From NCBI RefSeq assembly GCF_026151205.1, contig NC_087081.1, positions 1,235,386 to 1,299,385 on the forward strand: a DNA stretch of 64,000 nucleotides, written 5' to 3'. Positions 32,599-45,558 of the stretch are shown here, one piece after another. Origin of the DNA: Bolinopsis microptera (Eukaryota; Ctenophora; Tentaculata; Lobata; Bolinopsidae). The notes below the pieces were generated by a model that had not been told where the DNA came from, did not search any database, and saw only the letters and a program-made list of their open reading frames with translations. Position 1 is the stretch's first letter, and each line of letters opens with the position of its first letter. Position numbers and translations under genes: made by a program.

Positions 32599-33361
32599 TT
32601 AGCAGGTTTAAATAAAATATACCTGCAATTAGCAGGTTTAAATAAAATATACCTGCAATTAGCAGGTTTAAATAAAATATACCTCCAACTGACTGTGGTG
32701 CTGATCGTCCAGTCAGGAACAGAATAATAACATAATTTTTTATTTATTCAAGTAGCCCTGGTCATTTTAAAAAAATCGTTGTCGACCTCCCTTAAAAAAG
32801 GAGGAGGACTGAGGTGGAGAAAAAAAAGGAGGGGGGGGAGGAGGAGGAGGACTGAACAGGAAAAAACGACACGAATGTGTACGGTACCAGCTAAAATATC
32901 TACCAGTTACATTTAGTACAAGTATATTTCGAATAGCAATTTTAATAGCGTACAGCAAAGTTCTAACCCATGATCCGAAATAAAATGCAGCTGGTAAACG
33001 AACTAAAGAGGGGTTCACTGAACCATTTCAACAGCGCACCTATTACCCGTTATCGATTTTATCAATACTTGAACTTCCGTGTTATCTCATCTAAAATAAA
33101 CACCCCGCACACAAAATGAATTCCATTGACTTGAGGGCAAGTGCAGCATTTTAAAGTTACACAAACTCTTATTACAATTGTGAGAAGGACTCCAAGTTTA
33201 CATATTTAAAACGGCAATGACTAATTACAAAGCACAAATTGAAATTTTTAGTGTCTAACCTGGCAAAAATGAACTGCACCATGTTGAACTAGTACTTCAA
33301 CTCTGTCAGGTATAACCATGCTTGTCCTCCTGTATACTGCCTCCTCCTGGAACATACAGTT
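32599..33361. other. Centre of the foldback element
   Basis: Three 30-bp repeats (AGCAGGTTTAAATAAAATAT then ACCTGCAATT) at 32601-32690, then a second copy of about 60 bp from the left arm (CTCCAACTGACTGTG at 32684, compare 32305), then a purine-rich tract GGAGGAGGAGG near 32790-32860. Frames here are low-complexity; no gene is called. Confidence 0.7.
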
Positions 33362-34691
33362 CTTGTCAGTGAAGTCGTGTCCTAGATTCTGTTTCCAAAC
33401 ACTTACTGTCTAAAGGTCTAAGTTAAGCAAAGGAGCACTCATGGATATATGCATTATTCCTTTGCTTCCAGTTGGTGTAAACTTAAAGCACAGTTCATCA
33501 TTTGGAATCTCACTCAGTTCATAATCGCGACCTCATATTAGAGTAAATGTTTTTAATAATACTAATCTCCGCAATTGAAAAATGAAACTGAAACATGCTA
33601 TAACTAAAGAATGTTAATGTTCCGTTCATGACTGGACGGTTAGCATCACAGTCAGTTGGAGGAGCGACCAACACACTATCAAGATCGGTTGTTTATCTTA
33701 AACCCCATCCCCCGCCCCCACCCCCACCCCCCAACAGTTTGTAATGTACGTGGGCGATGGGCACGGTTATATAAGTGTACAACAATCACACTATTTCAAG
33801 TTCATGACGTAATCATGGCGTGTTTACCGCGGTGCAGATATTGCACGCGGACCTTGCCGAGTCAAGATGTGGTAGAGATAACAATGTGAACAGAGGGTCA
33901 AATAAAGATAAGGAAAGTAAACACACGATATCGATCTGCTCACTTTTCCTGTTTGTGATTGGACGGATCGGTGTCACATGACATAACACCTCTATTACAA
34001 GTGGTCGCTCGTTGAGGACCACGGAGCACATCAGGGCTGCCCGTCGTCAGAATACATTTAATTCAGTTGTCAGTATGATTGTTATATTGTGGTGTTGGTA
34101 ACCTACCTTCATTGTGTTTCTTTTGACTTTGTTATCATGCTGTGCTCTGGAAATTGTGATAGTACCTGTTCGATTTGTTAAGGAGACGATCTCCCTGTTC
34201 ATATGTTACAGGATCAGAATGTTCGTGAGGAACAGTCACCAAAAGTGAGTTGCTTACCTGCTGTGTGTTTTCGTACTCTGGTCTTCACTCAAGTTGCAAA
34301 GCTGCAATAAACGTATCGCAAAGAACATTTATATCTGAAAATTGTGTTAGTACCAGTTTGATCAGTTAAGGTGAGGATTGCCTCAATCTGTCGGGTTCAG
34401 CTTAACTGTCTAGGTCATGAGTAGAACCGAAGGATCAAAATATATGTTGCTTGTTGGTCGTATTAACTATAAAACATCAATTTTGAGGGATAAGGAAGTG
34501 TTTATAGGTTCTGAAACCTAGCTAAATCGATTTTTCGTGCAATTTTAGGTCAGAAACAGTCATCAAAATGAGTTAATAAGAAGGTCGATTTCTCGGTTAT
34601 TTTTGAGCTTTCGTTCAGAAAATAATTCGGGGTCCTCAAAGGGGGGTAACAAGAAGGCGTTACAAGTGTTACAAGCCTTCTATAATACAAA

Positions 34692-36500
34692 ATATGTATC
34701 ACCTCCTCAGCCTGCTTAACATGTGCTCACTATTAATGTAAACAAACAATTATCACCTCATCAGCCTCCTGAACATGTGCTCACTATTAATGTAAACAAA
34801 CAATTATCACCTCCTCAGCCTCCTTAACATGTGCTCACTATTAATGTAAACAAACAATTATCACCTCATCAGCCTCCTGAACATGTGCTCACTATTAATG
34901 TAAACAAACAATTATCACCTCATCAGCCTCCTGAACATGTGCTCACTATTAATGTAAACAAACAATTATCACCTCATCAGCCTCCTTAACATGTGCTCAC
35001 TATTAATGTAAACAAACAATTATCACCTCATCAGCCTCCTTAACATGTGCTCACTATTAATGTAAACAAACAATTATCACCTCCTCAGCCTCCTTAACAT
35101 GTGCTCACTATTAATGTAAACAAACAATTATCACCTCATCAGCCTCCTTAACATGTGCTCACTATTAATGTAAACAAACAATTATCACCTCCTCAGCCTC
35201 CTTAACATGTGCTCGACCTAAAATGTAAACAAACAATTATCACCTCATCAGCCTCCTGAACATGTGCTCACTATTAATGTAAACAAACAATTATCACCTC
35301 CTCAGCCTCCTGAACATGTGCTCACTATTAATGTAACCAAACAATTATCACCTCCTCAGCCTCCTTAACATGTGCTCGACCTAAAATGTAAACAAACAAT
35401 TATCACCTCATCAGCCTCCTGAACATGTGCTCACTATTAATGTAAACAAACAATTATCACCTCCTCAGCCTCCTGAACATGTGCTCACTATTAATGTAAC
35501 CAAGCAATTATCACCTCCTCAGCCTGCTTAACATGTGCTCGCCCTAAAATGTAACCAAGCAATTATCACCTCATCAGCCTCCTGAACATGTGCTCACTAT
35601 TAATGTAAACAAACAATTATCACCTCCTCAGCCTCCTGAACATGTGCTCACTATTAATGTAACCAAGCAATTATCACCTCCTCAGCCTGCTTAACATGTG
35701 CTCGACCTAAAATGTAACCAAGCAATTATCACCTCATCAGCCTCCTGAACATGTGCTCACTATTAATGTAAACAAACAATTATCACCTCCTCAGCCTCCT
35801 TAACATGTGCTCGCCCTAAAATGTAAACAAACAATTATCACCTCCTCAGCCTCCTTAACATGTGCTCACTATTAATGTAAACAAACAATTATCACCTCAT
35901 CAGCCTCCTTAACATGTGCTCACTATTAATGTAAACAAACAATTATCACCTCCTCAGCCTCCTTAACATGTGCTCGCCCTAAAATGTAAACAAACAATTA
36001 TCACCTCATCAGCCTCCTTAACATGTGCTCACTATTAATGTAAACAAACAATTATCACCTCCTCAGCCTCCTTAACATGTGCTCGCCCTAAAATGTAAAC
36101 AAACAATTATCACCTCCTCAGCCTCCTTAACATGTGCTCACTATTAATGTAAACAAACAATTATCACCTCCTCAGCCTCCTTAACATGTGCTCACTATTA
36201 ATGTAAACAAACAATTATCACCTCATCAGCCTCCTTAACATGTGCTCACTATTAATGTAAACAAACAATTATCACCTCCTCAGCCTCCTTAACATGTGCT
36301 CACCCTAAAATGTAAACAAACAATTATCACCTCCTCAGCCTCCTGAACATGTGCTCGCCCTAAAATGTAACCAAGCAATTATCACCTCCTCAGCCTCCTG
36401 AACATGTGCTCACTATTAATGTAAACAAACAATTATCACCTCATCAGCCTCCTTAACATGTGCTCACTATTAATGTAAACAAACAATTATCACCTCCCCG
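34692..36500. repeat. 54-bp tandem array, right arm (~33 units), inverted
   Basis: Reverse complement of the left-arm unit, with the same kinds of variant but in a different order. This shows that each arm has been amplified on its own. Confidence 0.95.
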
Positions 36501-36519
36501 CCAGTATCCACATCTATAG

Positions 36520-38860
36520 AGAGCACAACAAGCTATAATGAGATGGTTAGATACATTTGAGGATTGCTGCACTATATAGGGACAGGACTATATAGTGATA
36601 AGCACTTTATAGTGACATGTGAGACGGCTGCAAATTTACAAAATTTTGTACATCTATTCAGACTTATTAAACAATGATCTACATTCTACATAAATGATAG
36701 AATAATATCTCTCTGGATCATTATTAACCACCATTTTACAGCACTTCATTATTATCAGTACAAATGAATAATGAAGCTCGTATCATGACATGTGAGTATA
36801 CAGATAGATAAACCACCTAAATAGCCATATTTTAATAAATAAATTCTAACATTTATTACACGCTTCGACATTAAAATATACCCAACAAAGATGTACATTT
36901 AAGTCATTCAAGCGATGATTAAGCTCTGAAATTCAACTCAGTACGTCAGAATAATTGTTAAGGGAGGATACGTATCAAATGTAGATACGTGGTTTCATAT
37001 ATGTGGGTAATTGCACGTTTCAAACCAATTTAACCGCTGTTTTCAGCACATATATGGTATCTTTTAAACCACATTTGGTACACGAATTACAATAAATTGA
37101 ATAAAATATGTGACTAATTGTCAACAAATGGTCGGTTTTGATCAATATTAACCACCAATTATCGACACCTTAGAACTTACAGTAATAATCAATTATGAAG
37201 CTGCTATGACTATGGTATAGCAATCAAATAAACCACTAAAACAGCCACTTACGCCATAATAATTAATACCAGGCTACATTAGGCTCAAAATTGAGTTTGT
37301 CAGTTTAAGATGCATTTAAAATGATCTGATAGGAAAACTGGCTAAACTGTTAAAATACAAATTATCCAATATTCATGATATCATGTGCCAACTTAGGTAA
37401 GGTTTAAAAGCAAATTTTTATGAAAGTAGTAATTACAGAGCTTTTCATAGATCAAAGTATAAACGAACTTACGAATTATAATTATAAGTTATAAGTGATT
37501 AGTAAATACCTCATGATTATCAAATAATTTGAAGAGTAAGGGTTATCTGCTGATGCATGTTATCTGCTGATGAATGCCAAGGTTGTCTTTCACCGTGTGA
37601 AGTGCCGGTCGTGTGTTCATTCTAATTGAAGATTTATTGGTTTTACAATAAATTAAAAGCACTTAAGTTTTCTTGCCACATTGATCTTTATTAAATGTAG
37701 TTAACAAGGGCATGAATGAATTTGAATCCTAAAATAGAGTTGATCCCGTAAATTAAATCAACACCAAACGGTTCTCAACTTTTCATAACCAGCTGCACAC
37801 ATACAGCTGAAGATAATAAAATTACGGAACAGAGCCATTTGTACACGTTAGTAGAATTACAACTTTATTGCAATGAGTAACAGTCTTTCGACAGACTATT
37901 ACTTTGTTTTACTAATGAAATATAAATTAAAATCCGTTTTATCTGGATTTTAGTCATTGAACATTAATGAGCAAAAAACGATCAAAAAAGGGAAGCTGCA
38001 AATAATTTAAATTTGACATTCCAAAACACATGAAGTTCCTGGCAATAGTTTAAATTTGCACCATCTAAAGTCATTCCAAAGGCCCTGTAGCAATACTTGA
38101 AAATTTTCATAAAACCGACATTTAACTAAGGTTTTGACTTGTCAAGTCAATAGAAATAATTATTGAAAAACAACAAACGCAGTTAAAATGAATTTAATCA
38201 AATTTGTGTTTGACAAAACAGGTTTTAAATTCGTTGCTACTGTACAGCTGGCAGCACACTTTTGTAAATTCCAAGCCGAAGTTATGCGGAGGATATTCCA
38301 AAATTGCAGATTGTAAAATCAAGCAAAACATGCGCGCATCTGAAAATAAAAAACCAATCTTGGACTAAAATTTAACGAATGATACTTGGAGTTAATATCA
38401 AATCATTATTTCACAAAAGTTATGTTCAATACTAATTATAAGAAAAATGAACAGGGCAGAATTTGTGGTATTTAAAAAGTTGTTATAATGACAAAATGCC
38501 GTACAAATCGGCGCGTGGCTTTGTCATTTGTGTTTTCAGTTTACAGTTTAGTGATTTGTAACTTAAATATGATTGCAGAAAAAACATTTGTTACTTCCTT
38601 TTTGATGGTAAACCAGAATTATATATTTATATAATTCTAATGTAATGTAAGAATGATACTTGTGTCATATATTTAAAATCATATTACTACCATATTTATC
38701 AACACACAACATTGAATTGAACGCGTATTTGTCAATAACAAATAACAAAAACTATTATTACTCATCAATTTAAAACATAAATTGGCTCATTATACAAAAA
38801 AATCTTACAACACAATATAATATTAAATTGTAAGTGTTGACACATAATCGATCGCTATGC
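36520..38860. other. AT-rich DNA, no gene recognised
   Basis: Presumably intron of the NCKX gene or intergenic. No convincing exon on either strand. Confidence 0.4.
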
Positions 38861-39012
38861 TATTCATATTTCGCGCGGCGCAAGTGACCGTCCGTTAAAC
38901 ACACTCGATGCTTATAATGTATGCGTCTAATGCATCATTAATGGAAGGCGCGCCGCTGAAATTTTTGCGCGCGAATTTACGATTTAAACGAAAAGAAACT
39001 GCAGGGAAATAC
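38861..39012. other. GCGC-rich patch at the broken left end of the second T element
   Basis: Several clusters such as CGCGCGGCGCAAG, GGCGCGCCGC and TTGCGCGCGAA. The first 300 bp of the T element are missing, and this unrelated sequence joins it at about 39010. Confidence 0.5.
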
Positions 39013-39831
39013 ACTCGCGCCGCGCATACACTGACTACTGGCTATACGTACATCACATCTCCGCAAGCAACCCTTGCGCGCGACGCGCGCCTAATTGTCT
39101 AGTTGTCATGGTAACTTAACGGAAGGACTGACGACATATTTTAACCCACCTACCTCGTTCTCTAAAATCCCTCTTTTTCTGCAAAAACGACCATTCGTAA
39201 CCTTTCACTATTGTCTTTTTTCCATCGCCTAAAATGGCAATAAATGGTTAGAAGTGGTAGGATTTGAGAATGGGTATAGGTTTTTCGTGGTGTCACAAAG
39301 CAAAACATGCATTAACCTCCGCAAACACGTGCTCCTTTACAAATTATCACTTGATGGTCGCGCGCGCGCATTTTACAATGCTTTTATGTCAAGGTATACT
39401 CTATACCAAGAATCAAGCTAATAAATCGTGTACGTCGCGCATGTATATCTTTTTTCGCTATTATACATTTTGATTCGCATTGATATTTGTCGTTTAAGCT
39501 TTCGTTAACTTCATGCGATACAAACTTCTCATTTTGTTGTGGGTGCTTGGTGCAACCACAGACTTGGCTCCCGATATTAGTAATCCGTTATGTTGTTGTA
39601 TAAATTATGATGTTATGATTATCATGTTGAACATGATTGCGAATAGATTGATTCATTATATTTAGACGAAATGAACGATACATTTTATTATGATTCACAT
39701 TGTATTAACTACCACAGATTTGATTGGGTGACATCTGTCCGACAGTCGAATTACCGGTTTCGGACAAGAGTCGCTGTCAGATAGGAGTCGTTTTTGGCGA
39801 CATCTGTTCAACTTTCGGATCACATTTGTAG

Positions 39832-42168
39832 GGGGGGCGCGACATAAACTGGAGTCGCTTTAAGAAACTTAAAAGCTTCTCCTCAAATGGCTCAAAGCTG
39901 GACGTTTTCGATATGATGAACTTCTGTAAATTCTTCAAAGAGCTGTACTCAAAACCTTCCATCCCGAATGAAGAAACTGCTGACTTCACGGAACGCAGAA
40001 AGACTGAACTTCGTGTTCATGAACTCGTGGAAGTTCTGGACAAAGATATCGAAATAGAGGAACTTCGGACCGCCATCAAAGGCCTTAAGAAAGGGAAAGC
40101 CATCGCCGAAGATAAAATCCTGAATGAGTTCCTCATTTCGTCAGATGAACCAATGCTGTCAGCTGTTCTCAACCTGTTCAACCACTGTTTGAAACTCGGG
40201 GAGTATCCATGGACGACCTCTCTAGTTACCCCCTTGCACAAAAAGGGGAGTGTATACGATCCGAACAACTACCGGGCGATAGCCGTGGCGAGCAATGTTG
40301 GGAAGCTGTTTTCAACTATCTTATTACAGCGCCTACTCACATTCCGGTCACTGAACTGTCCAGACACCATAAACCAGCTAGGGTTCTGTAAAAAAGCACA
40401 GACGAGTGACCACATACTAACACTCTCAACTTGCATCCAAAAGTATGTAACGCAACGGAAAAAGAGGCTATATGGATGCTTCGTCGACTACGCGAAGGCG
40501 TTCGACTCTGTGTGCCGAGATGCCATGCTCTATAAACTCTGGGAGCTAGGAGTAAGAGGTCGATACTTTCAATGTATCGAGCAGATGTATTCACATTCCT
40601 CAGCAAAAATCAAACTGTTGAACAGATTGTCAGAGACAATCGACATTCACTGTGGGACTGAGCAAGGTCACCCGATGTCTCCTGAGCTGTTCAAGTGTTT
40701 CATCCACCAACTCTCCCTAGATCTGGATAACGCTGAGGAAGTCAACGTCCCTGAACTGAATAATGTTAATATCACTCATCTCCTCTGGGCTGATGATCTT
40801 ATACTTCTTGCCCTTGACCATACTGGACTACAGAAACTTCTAAACGTTTTACACAGTTACTGTATCGAATGGGGACTAACCGTTAACATCGGAAAAACGG
40901 CAGTGATGGTGTTCAACCGTTCCGGGAGGCTCCTTAAAGAGAGTCTGACATTCCAACTCAGCGAAACCAACATCACATCAGTTCGAGAATATTGCTACCT
41001 CGGGATAACCTTTACCCTCAACGGTTCTTCAGCAGTAGCACAGAACAAACTGAAGCAAAAAGGTCTCAGAAGCTACTTCGCGCTAAAAAGCAGTATTGAC
41101 TTAAGACACTTCAGGCGAACAATCGTATTCAAGCTATTCGACGCGCTTGTGGTACCGATTGTGACATACGGATGTCAGGTGTGGCTCCCAGAGACTCTCT
41201 TTGTCAGAAACTATCAAGATAATATCAACACCAAATCTATCCTGAAGGAGACTGCAAGAGATCCTCTCGAAAAGCTCCATCTCTCATTCCTCAAGTGGAC
41301 CTTAGGAGTGGGCAGAAAAACCTCAAATGCGAGTGTATGGGGTGATACAGGCCGCTGCCCCCTAGTGATAAAGGCATCAAAGCAAGTATTTGGGTATTTC
41401 AACCGACTTGAGCAAATGGACAGAGCTGGTTGCACAAGTCTAGCCAGACAGGCGTTCATAGAACAACGCACACTCAATCTGCCATGGTACAAAGGTATAG
41501 AAGATCTCCGACAAAGCCTTCAGTCAGTATCATCTCGCAGGTTGACCTACCCCAACCAATTCAAAACAGCACTACGTAGTACCTTTATTAACTGTTGGAA
41601 CGATGAGCGGCAAAACAACCGGAAGCTCAGTTTCTACAACACTATCAAAAGTGAATTTACAGCTGAAGCGTACCTGAATCTGCAGCTCAGTGTAGAAGAG
41701 GTGAAGCGGCTGGCGCAGTTCAGAATGAGTGCTCATAAGTTCAACATCGAGACCGGTAGATACACCATCAACCGTGAAAATCCGCTCAGTCGCATTTGTA
41801 AGCACTGTTCTTCATCAGACCTTGAAGCTGTCGGTATACTGGCCGAACTACCAATGTTTGAGCCGATCATTGAAGATGAGAAACACGTTCTCACGGATTG
41901 TTCGCTTTACGACGACCTGAGGCGAAACATAGGTCAGCAGGCGAGAACCATGATCACCTCTGGAGCGGAGACCTTTGCCGACCTCTTCAAGGATATCCTA
42001 TTGATCAGAGAAACTGCCAGATTCTTGAGTAAAGTGAACAAGCGGAGGTTCCCCCCGAGTGACAGAAAAGAAAAGGAAGGACCTACAACATTACTCACGG
42101 ACTCAACATGCGAAACGTGGATCCGACAGTGTGTTATTTTTCATGTGCGTTTCACACTTTTGATTTAG
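39832..42168 (+). CDS. Non-LTR reverse transcriptase, N-terminus truncated
   Basis: The frame is open from the first bases of the insertion; the first Met is at 39913 (751 codons from there). It lacks the endonuclease, so it cannot be a complete ORF2. Motifs: PLHKKGS..DPNNYRAI near 108-122, FVDYAKAFDSV near 190 (motif A, both Asp present), GTEQGHPMSPELF near 250 (QGHP where QGDP is usual), the catalytic WADD near 291, GLTVNIGKT near 322, YLGITF near 361, and a C-terminal zinc knuckle with CKHC near 627 and HVLTDC near 660. It is preceded by the usual linker FFKELYSKP. There are no stops, so the insertion is young. Confidence 0.9.
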   Translation, partial: GGRDINWSRFKKLKSFSSNGSKLDVFDMMNFCKFFKELYSKPSIPNEETADFTERRKTELRVHELVEVLDKDIEIEELRTAIKGLKKGKAIAEDKILNEFLISSDEPMLSAVLNLFNHCLKLGEYPWTTSLVTPLHKKGSVYDPNNYRAIAVASNVGKLFSTILLQRLLTFRSLNCPDTINQLGFCKKAQTSDHILTLSTCIQKYVTQRKKRLYGCFVDYAKAFDSVCRDAMLYKLWELGVRGRYFQCIEQMYSHSSAKIKLLNRLSETIDIHCGTEQGHPMSPELFKCFIHQLSLDLDNAEEVNVPELNNVNITHLLWADDLILLALDHTGLQKLLNVLHSYCIEWGLTVNIGKTAVMVFNRSGRLLKESLTFQLSETNITSVREYCYLGITFTLNGSSAVAQNKLKQKGLRSYFALKSSIDLRHFRRTIVFKLFDALVVPIVTYGCQVWLPETLFVRNYQDNINTKSILKETARDPLEKLHLSFLKWTLGVGRKTSNASVWGDTGRCPLVIKASKQVFGYFNRLEQMDRAGCTSLARQAFIEQRTLNLPWYKGIEDLRQSLQSVSSRRLTYPNQFKTALRSTFINCWNDERQNNRKLSFYNTIKSEFTAEAYLNLQLSVEEVKRLAQFRMSAHKFNIETGRYTINRENPLSRICKHCSSSDLEAVGILAELPMFEPIIEDEKHVLTDCSLYDDLRRNIGQQARTMITSGAETFADLFKDILLIRETARFLSKVNKRRFPPSDRKEKEGPTTLLTDSTCETWIRQCVIFHVRFTLLI

Positions 42169-42234
42169 TGTGGAATTTATGTGTGGATCTTAGGCATGGA
42201 CACAAAGGACTGGTTGTTCGCGTCATGAACATTC

Positions 42235-42410
42235 CTTTTTAGAATAGCTCGGTTTTTAAACTCTTTAGACTATAACCGTCAACCGTGCATTTTTCAGGAC
42301 AGGTTTCGGTTTTTTCGTTTTTAAAAACGAAAAAACCGAAACCTGTCCTGAAAAATGCACGGTTGACGGTTATAGTCTAAAGAGTTTAAAAACCGAGCTA
42401 TTCTAAAAAG
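42235..42410. repeat. Perfect palindrome, 2 x 88 bp, no spacer
   Basis: The centre is at 42322/42323 (CGTTTTT|AAAAACG). The arms match without a mismatch out to CTTTTTAGAATAG and CTATTCTAAAAAG. It lies in the LINE 3' UTR, 66 bp after the RT stop. RNA from it would form an 88-bp hairpin. Confidence 0.95.
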
Positions 42411-43207
42411 TCAATTGACTTTCATTTTATCTTTATTTTTAAAAATTTAGATCCGACACAATGTTTATTGTAATGATCATTTTATTTTGAAATCCTTGAA
42501 ATCCTTGAAATCCTTTGAAATCATTTGTAATTTCGGATCACGTTCGTATTTCACAAGCTCACGTGTAATCTTGTGACGTTGCTCCCACAGTCCTAATATA
42601 ATGCTGATTTGATCCATTACATTGAGATCTGATCCATCGATACGTGATTGACTATTTGAGGCCAGGACAGGATCATGCTATTATGCTAGCCGTACAATAA
42701 CAAGCTGTAACAAGCTGCCAATCACATCACAGCCTACATTACACACAGGAGAGCGGTATGGAGATCAGTTATAACATTTAAACTATTGTCCAATTTTTTG
42801 CATCAAATGAAAATAAACTATGGTAGAGTTCAGCTCAGGTCATATCTCAGTTCAGATCATGTCTCTAATTGGAAAATGGAAATGTGTCGTATTGCAATTA
42901 GATCACAATTTCGGACAGATGTCTTTTTTTTCTGGTAACATATTGAGTCGGACAAGAGTCGCTGTCGGACAGATGTCCTTTTAACTGCATCATGCATATC
43001 ACCGCACAGGCTGCGCTACGGTGTCCGGTCGTTTAACTTTCGATTCAAATAATTGACAACGGCAACCCCTCCATTTTGTTCTCTGTAACGCCCCAAAGAA
43101 ATTTGGTAATTTAACCAATATGAAACGATCGTTAATTGTATTTAATTACGGTCGATGGAAATCTAGCGTCCGCTAACCGGCGCAATTCTTGTTACAAAAG
43201 AGTGTGA

Positions 43208-45558
43208 ACGGAAAAAATTCCATCAGTTGATGAGATTTTAAAAAAATTTGTGGAAAGACCTGAGACCATAAAAGTATGAAAGTAAAACTAATATGGTTCG
43301 ATGTATTTTTGGACGTTTATAATTCCGATTATCACCCGATAGAACTAAATAGACTGTGAAATAAATTTTCTCTCGGCAGGGATTCAGCCGTTTTTGGGTC
43401 GGTACGTAGTTAATTCCGTGTAATTCCGTGGTAGTTGCATGACAATGTCAATAGTATAGTCATAGCTCGTTCAGCTCTCTTTAATCTTCTGTTAAACAAT
43501 AGTACCTTTCAATCCTTTATCTCTTAGTTTGAATGGGCCGGATCTATGTGGCTACACTTTGTTCATCATTTAGAAATTAACACATTAAACTAAAGTTCGA
43601 ATTAAACCGGTTACCGGTAGTAAAAATGAATTTGGGGTAGACATTGTAAATAATTTGGTAAATATAAGCCGGACGATTTTGCTCCATCGATACACGTTGC
43701 ATTTCCCTTTTTCCCAATTGCAGTCACGAAATCAGGTATGATCTTGACCATTGTTAATGATCTGGCCCGGCGCGCGCTACTTCGTAGCACTTGCCATCGG
43801 GTAACATTTCGAGAAGAAAGCGGCGCGCGCTACTTCGAAGAAATTTAGACGAGTAACATCCGTCAAGTATGATCGCGACGTTAGATAACGACGTCCTAAG
43901 TAGATGGCCCGATTATCACCCGATAGAACTAAATAGACTGTGAAATAAATTTTCTCTCGGCAGGGATTCAGCCGTTTTTGGGTCGGTACGTAGTTAATTC
44001 CGTGTAATTCCGTGGTAGTTGCATGACAATAGGCATTGCTCGTACAGCTATCCTTAATCTTCTGTTAAACGATAGTTTTCAACGGACTTAAATTTGGACG
44101 GACCTTAAACAGACGGATATTATTTGAACGGACGTTAAGATGAACGCTAGGGCCTCCAGTGTTCAATTAATGTCCGTTCAAATAAGGTCCGACAAGGTAT
44201 TTGCCTGCTGTTTAAAGGGCTGTTAGAGGGCTGTTAAAGGGCTGTTAGAGGGCTGTTAGAGGGCTGTTACCGTAACAGCCGGCCGGCATTGTACCTGTTT
44301 GCCTACACAGCTATTGATTTGTATTTCAAACCAAATAGTTGAATAAGTTATTATAGATTGATATGTTTTACAAGTGAGTGTAACAAACCTTGACCGCATC
44401 TCGCCACTTCACAACCACCATGAACCCTTGGTAAACAAACAGGCAGGTCATGAACCATGTTACACTCCTCTCCTACTGGGCATCTCACATCCTCACAGGT
44501 TTGACAAGCTTCCTTCAGGTACTCCGCACTGGACGCAATTAATGTTATTTTAATAATTCAATTAAACTGATCCGAATATAAGTCATAAGAGTTTGGATTC
44601 ATATAAAGTACTTAATTATAGCACTAGTGAGCACTTTGCTGAGATGTATTAGATGTAGTAAACCAGTAATATAACAAAAGCAATCCTAGTAAATTAGTAG
44701 TAGTTACAAGTTAACCCGATTTATTCCCGGTGATTACTAAAGTTACTAAAGTTACTAAAGTTACTAAAGTTACTAAAGTTACTAAAGTGGTGACTCTTAC
44801 CCAATTAGTTTTTTGCAGATAGCAGTTAGTTTGCACCACATACTAGCTGTAGGATTATCTAAACAGTTGTCCATAGAACAAGAGTCATCATCATTTACAT
44901 CGATTGAACTGATACTCTTGATTCGTGCTTTGTTGGCCGTTGTTAGAGATTGGATAATGGATAGGGAGGTATTATTTTAATAACACTTATTATTTTAATA
45001 ACACTTATTATTTCAATAACACTTATTATTTTAATAACACTTATTTATAAACTGGAATTATCTGCCAATATCTTTATGAAAGACAAAATGTGAAATAGAA
45101 ATTGATAAATTTGACGGCCAAATCTGAAATATCGAATAAAGTAGGTAAAAGATACAATCAGACATTTACCAGACATAAATAAACATAATAAAGAGTTTTG
45201 TGGTAAAATACCTGTGACCAGGGGCTGTGGAAAAGGCAGTTCTGCATAAAGTACCCGTCCGTCAGGACAGGTCACGTACGGAGATTGTCCCGTATTGTAC
45301 CTTATCAAAATAGAAAGAATGTATTAATGTTTTATTATTGTTCAAGAATTTGAAAAGTGGGTGATTTAAAAATTTCTTAAATTTTTTATTCAGAGCAGAT
45401 CCTTCATGAACTATAAGCTTTAATAAACATAATGCAATTATTGAAATAATAAACAGAGGTACAATCTACAATCAAATGAAGAAGTGATCTAAAAAGTGTT
45501 TCTAAAGTGCAAGTACAATCCAACGTTACAACGTTACAATCCAACGTTACAAACCGCT
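43208..45558. repeat. R block copy 3, left part
   Basis: Same order as copies 1 and 2, with a 123-bp insertion at 43744-43866. Contains exons c-f of gene copy 3. Confidence 0.85.
43744..43866. mobile_element. 123-bp MITE with 8-bp target duplication
   Basis: Absent from R block copies 1 and 2. GTATGATC at 43736-43743 is repeated at 43867-43874. The ends TTGACCATTGTTAATGATCT and (complement) TTGACGGATGTTACTCGTCT match at 14 of 20 positions. Inside are two copies of GGCGCGCGCTACTTCG. An 8-bp duplication is typical of hAT-type elements. Confidence 0.75.

Larger units (their letters stand above)
28087..36516. mobile_element. 8.4-kb foldback-type element with long inverted arms
   Basis: The ends TAGATGTGGATACTGGCGGG and its complement are exact mirror images, with TA directly outside each. 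Left arm 28087-32598, right arm 33362-36516. Each arm has an outer 54-bp tandem array and an inner unique part of about 1.3 kb matching its partner with small indels (inner unique parts 31261-32598 and 33362-34691). The arms differ in length because the arrays have about 58 and 33 units. The 760-bp centre has no transposase. Long arms built of tandem repeats are the mark of Foldback and Galileo-like elements; I cannot assign the superfamily. Confidence 0.8.
39823..42529 (+). mobile_element. 5'-truncated LINE insertion with 8-bp target duplication
   Basis: CATTTGTA at 39823-39830 is repeated at 42522-42529. The uninterrupted T element has it once (11611-11618), which fixes the insertion exactly. 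The body is 39831-42521 and begins with seven G. The 3' end carries three 9-bp units like CCTTGAAAT at about 42489-42521, a tail type known in non-LTR elements. Confidence 0.9.
39013..43200. mobile_element. T element copy 3, left end lost, split by a LINE
   Basis: 39013-39830 matches 10801-11618 and 42530-43200 matches 11619-12289. The 2.7-kb insert between them is the LINE at 39831-42521. Confidence 0.85.

Noticed and set aside
32767-33018. Proline-rich frame in the foldback centre
   Set aside because: Arises from the GGAGGAGG tract; low complexity.
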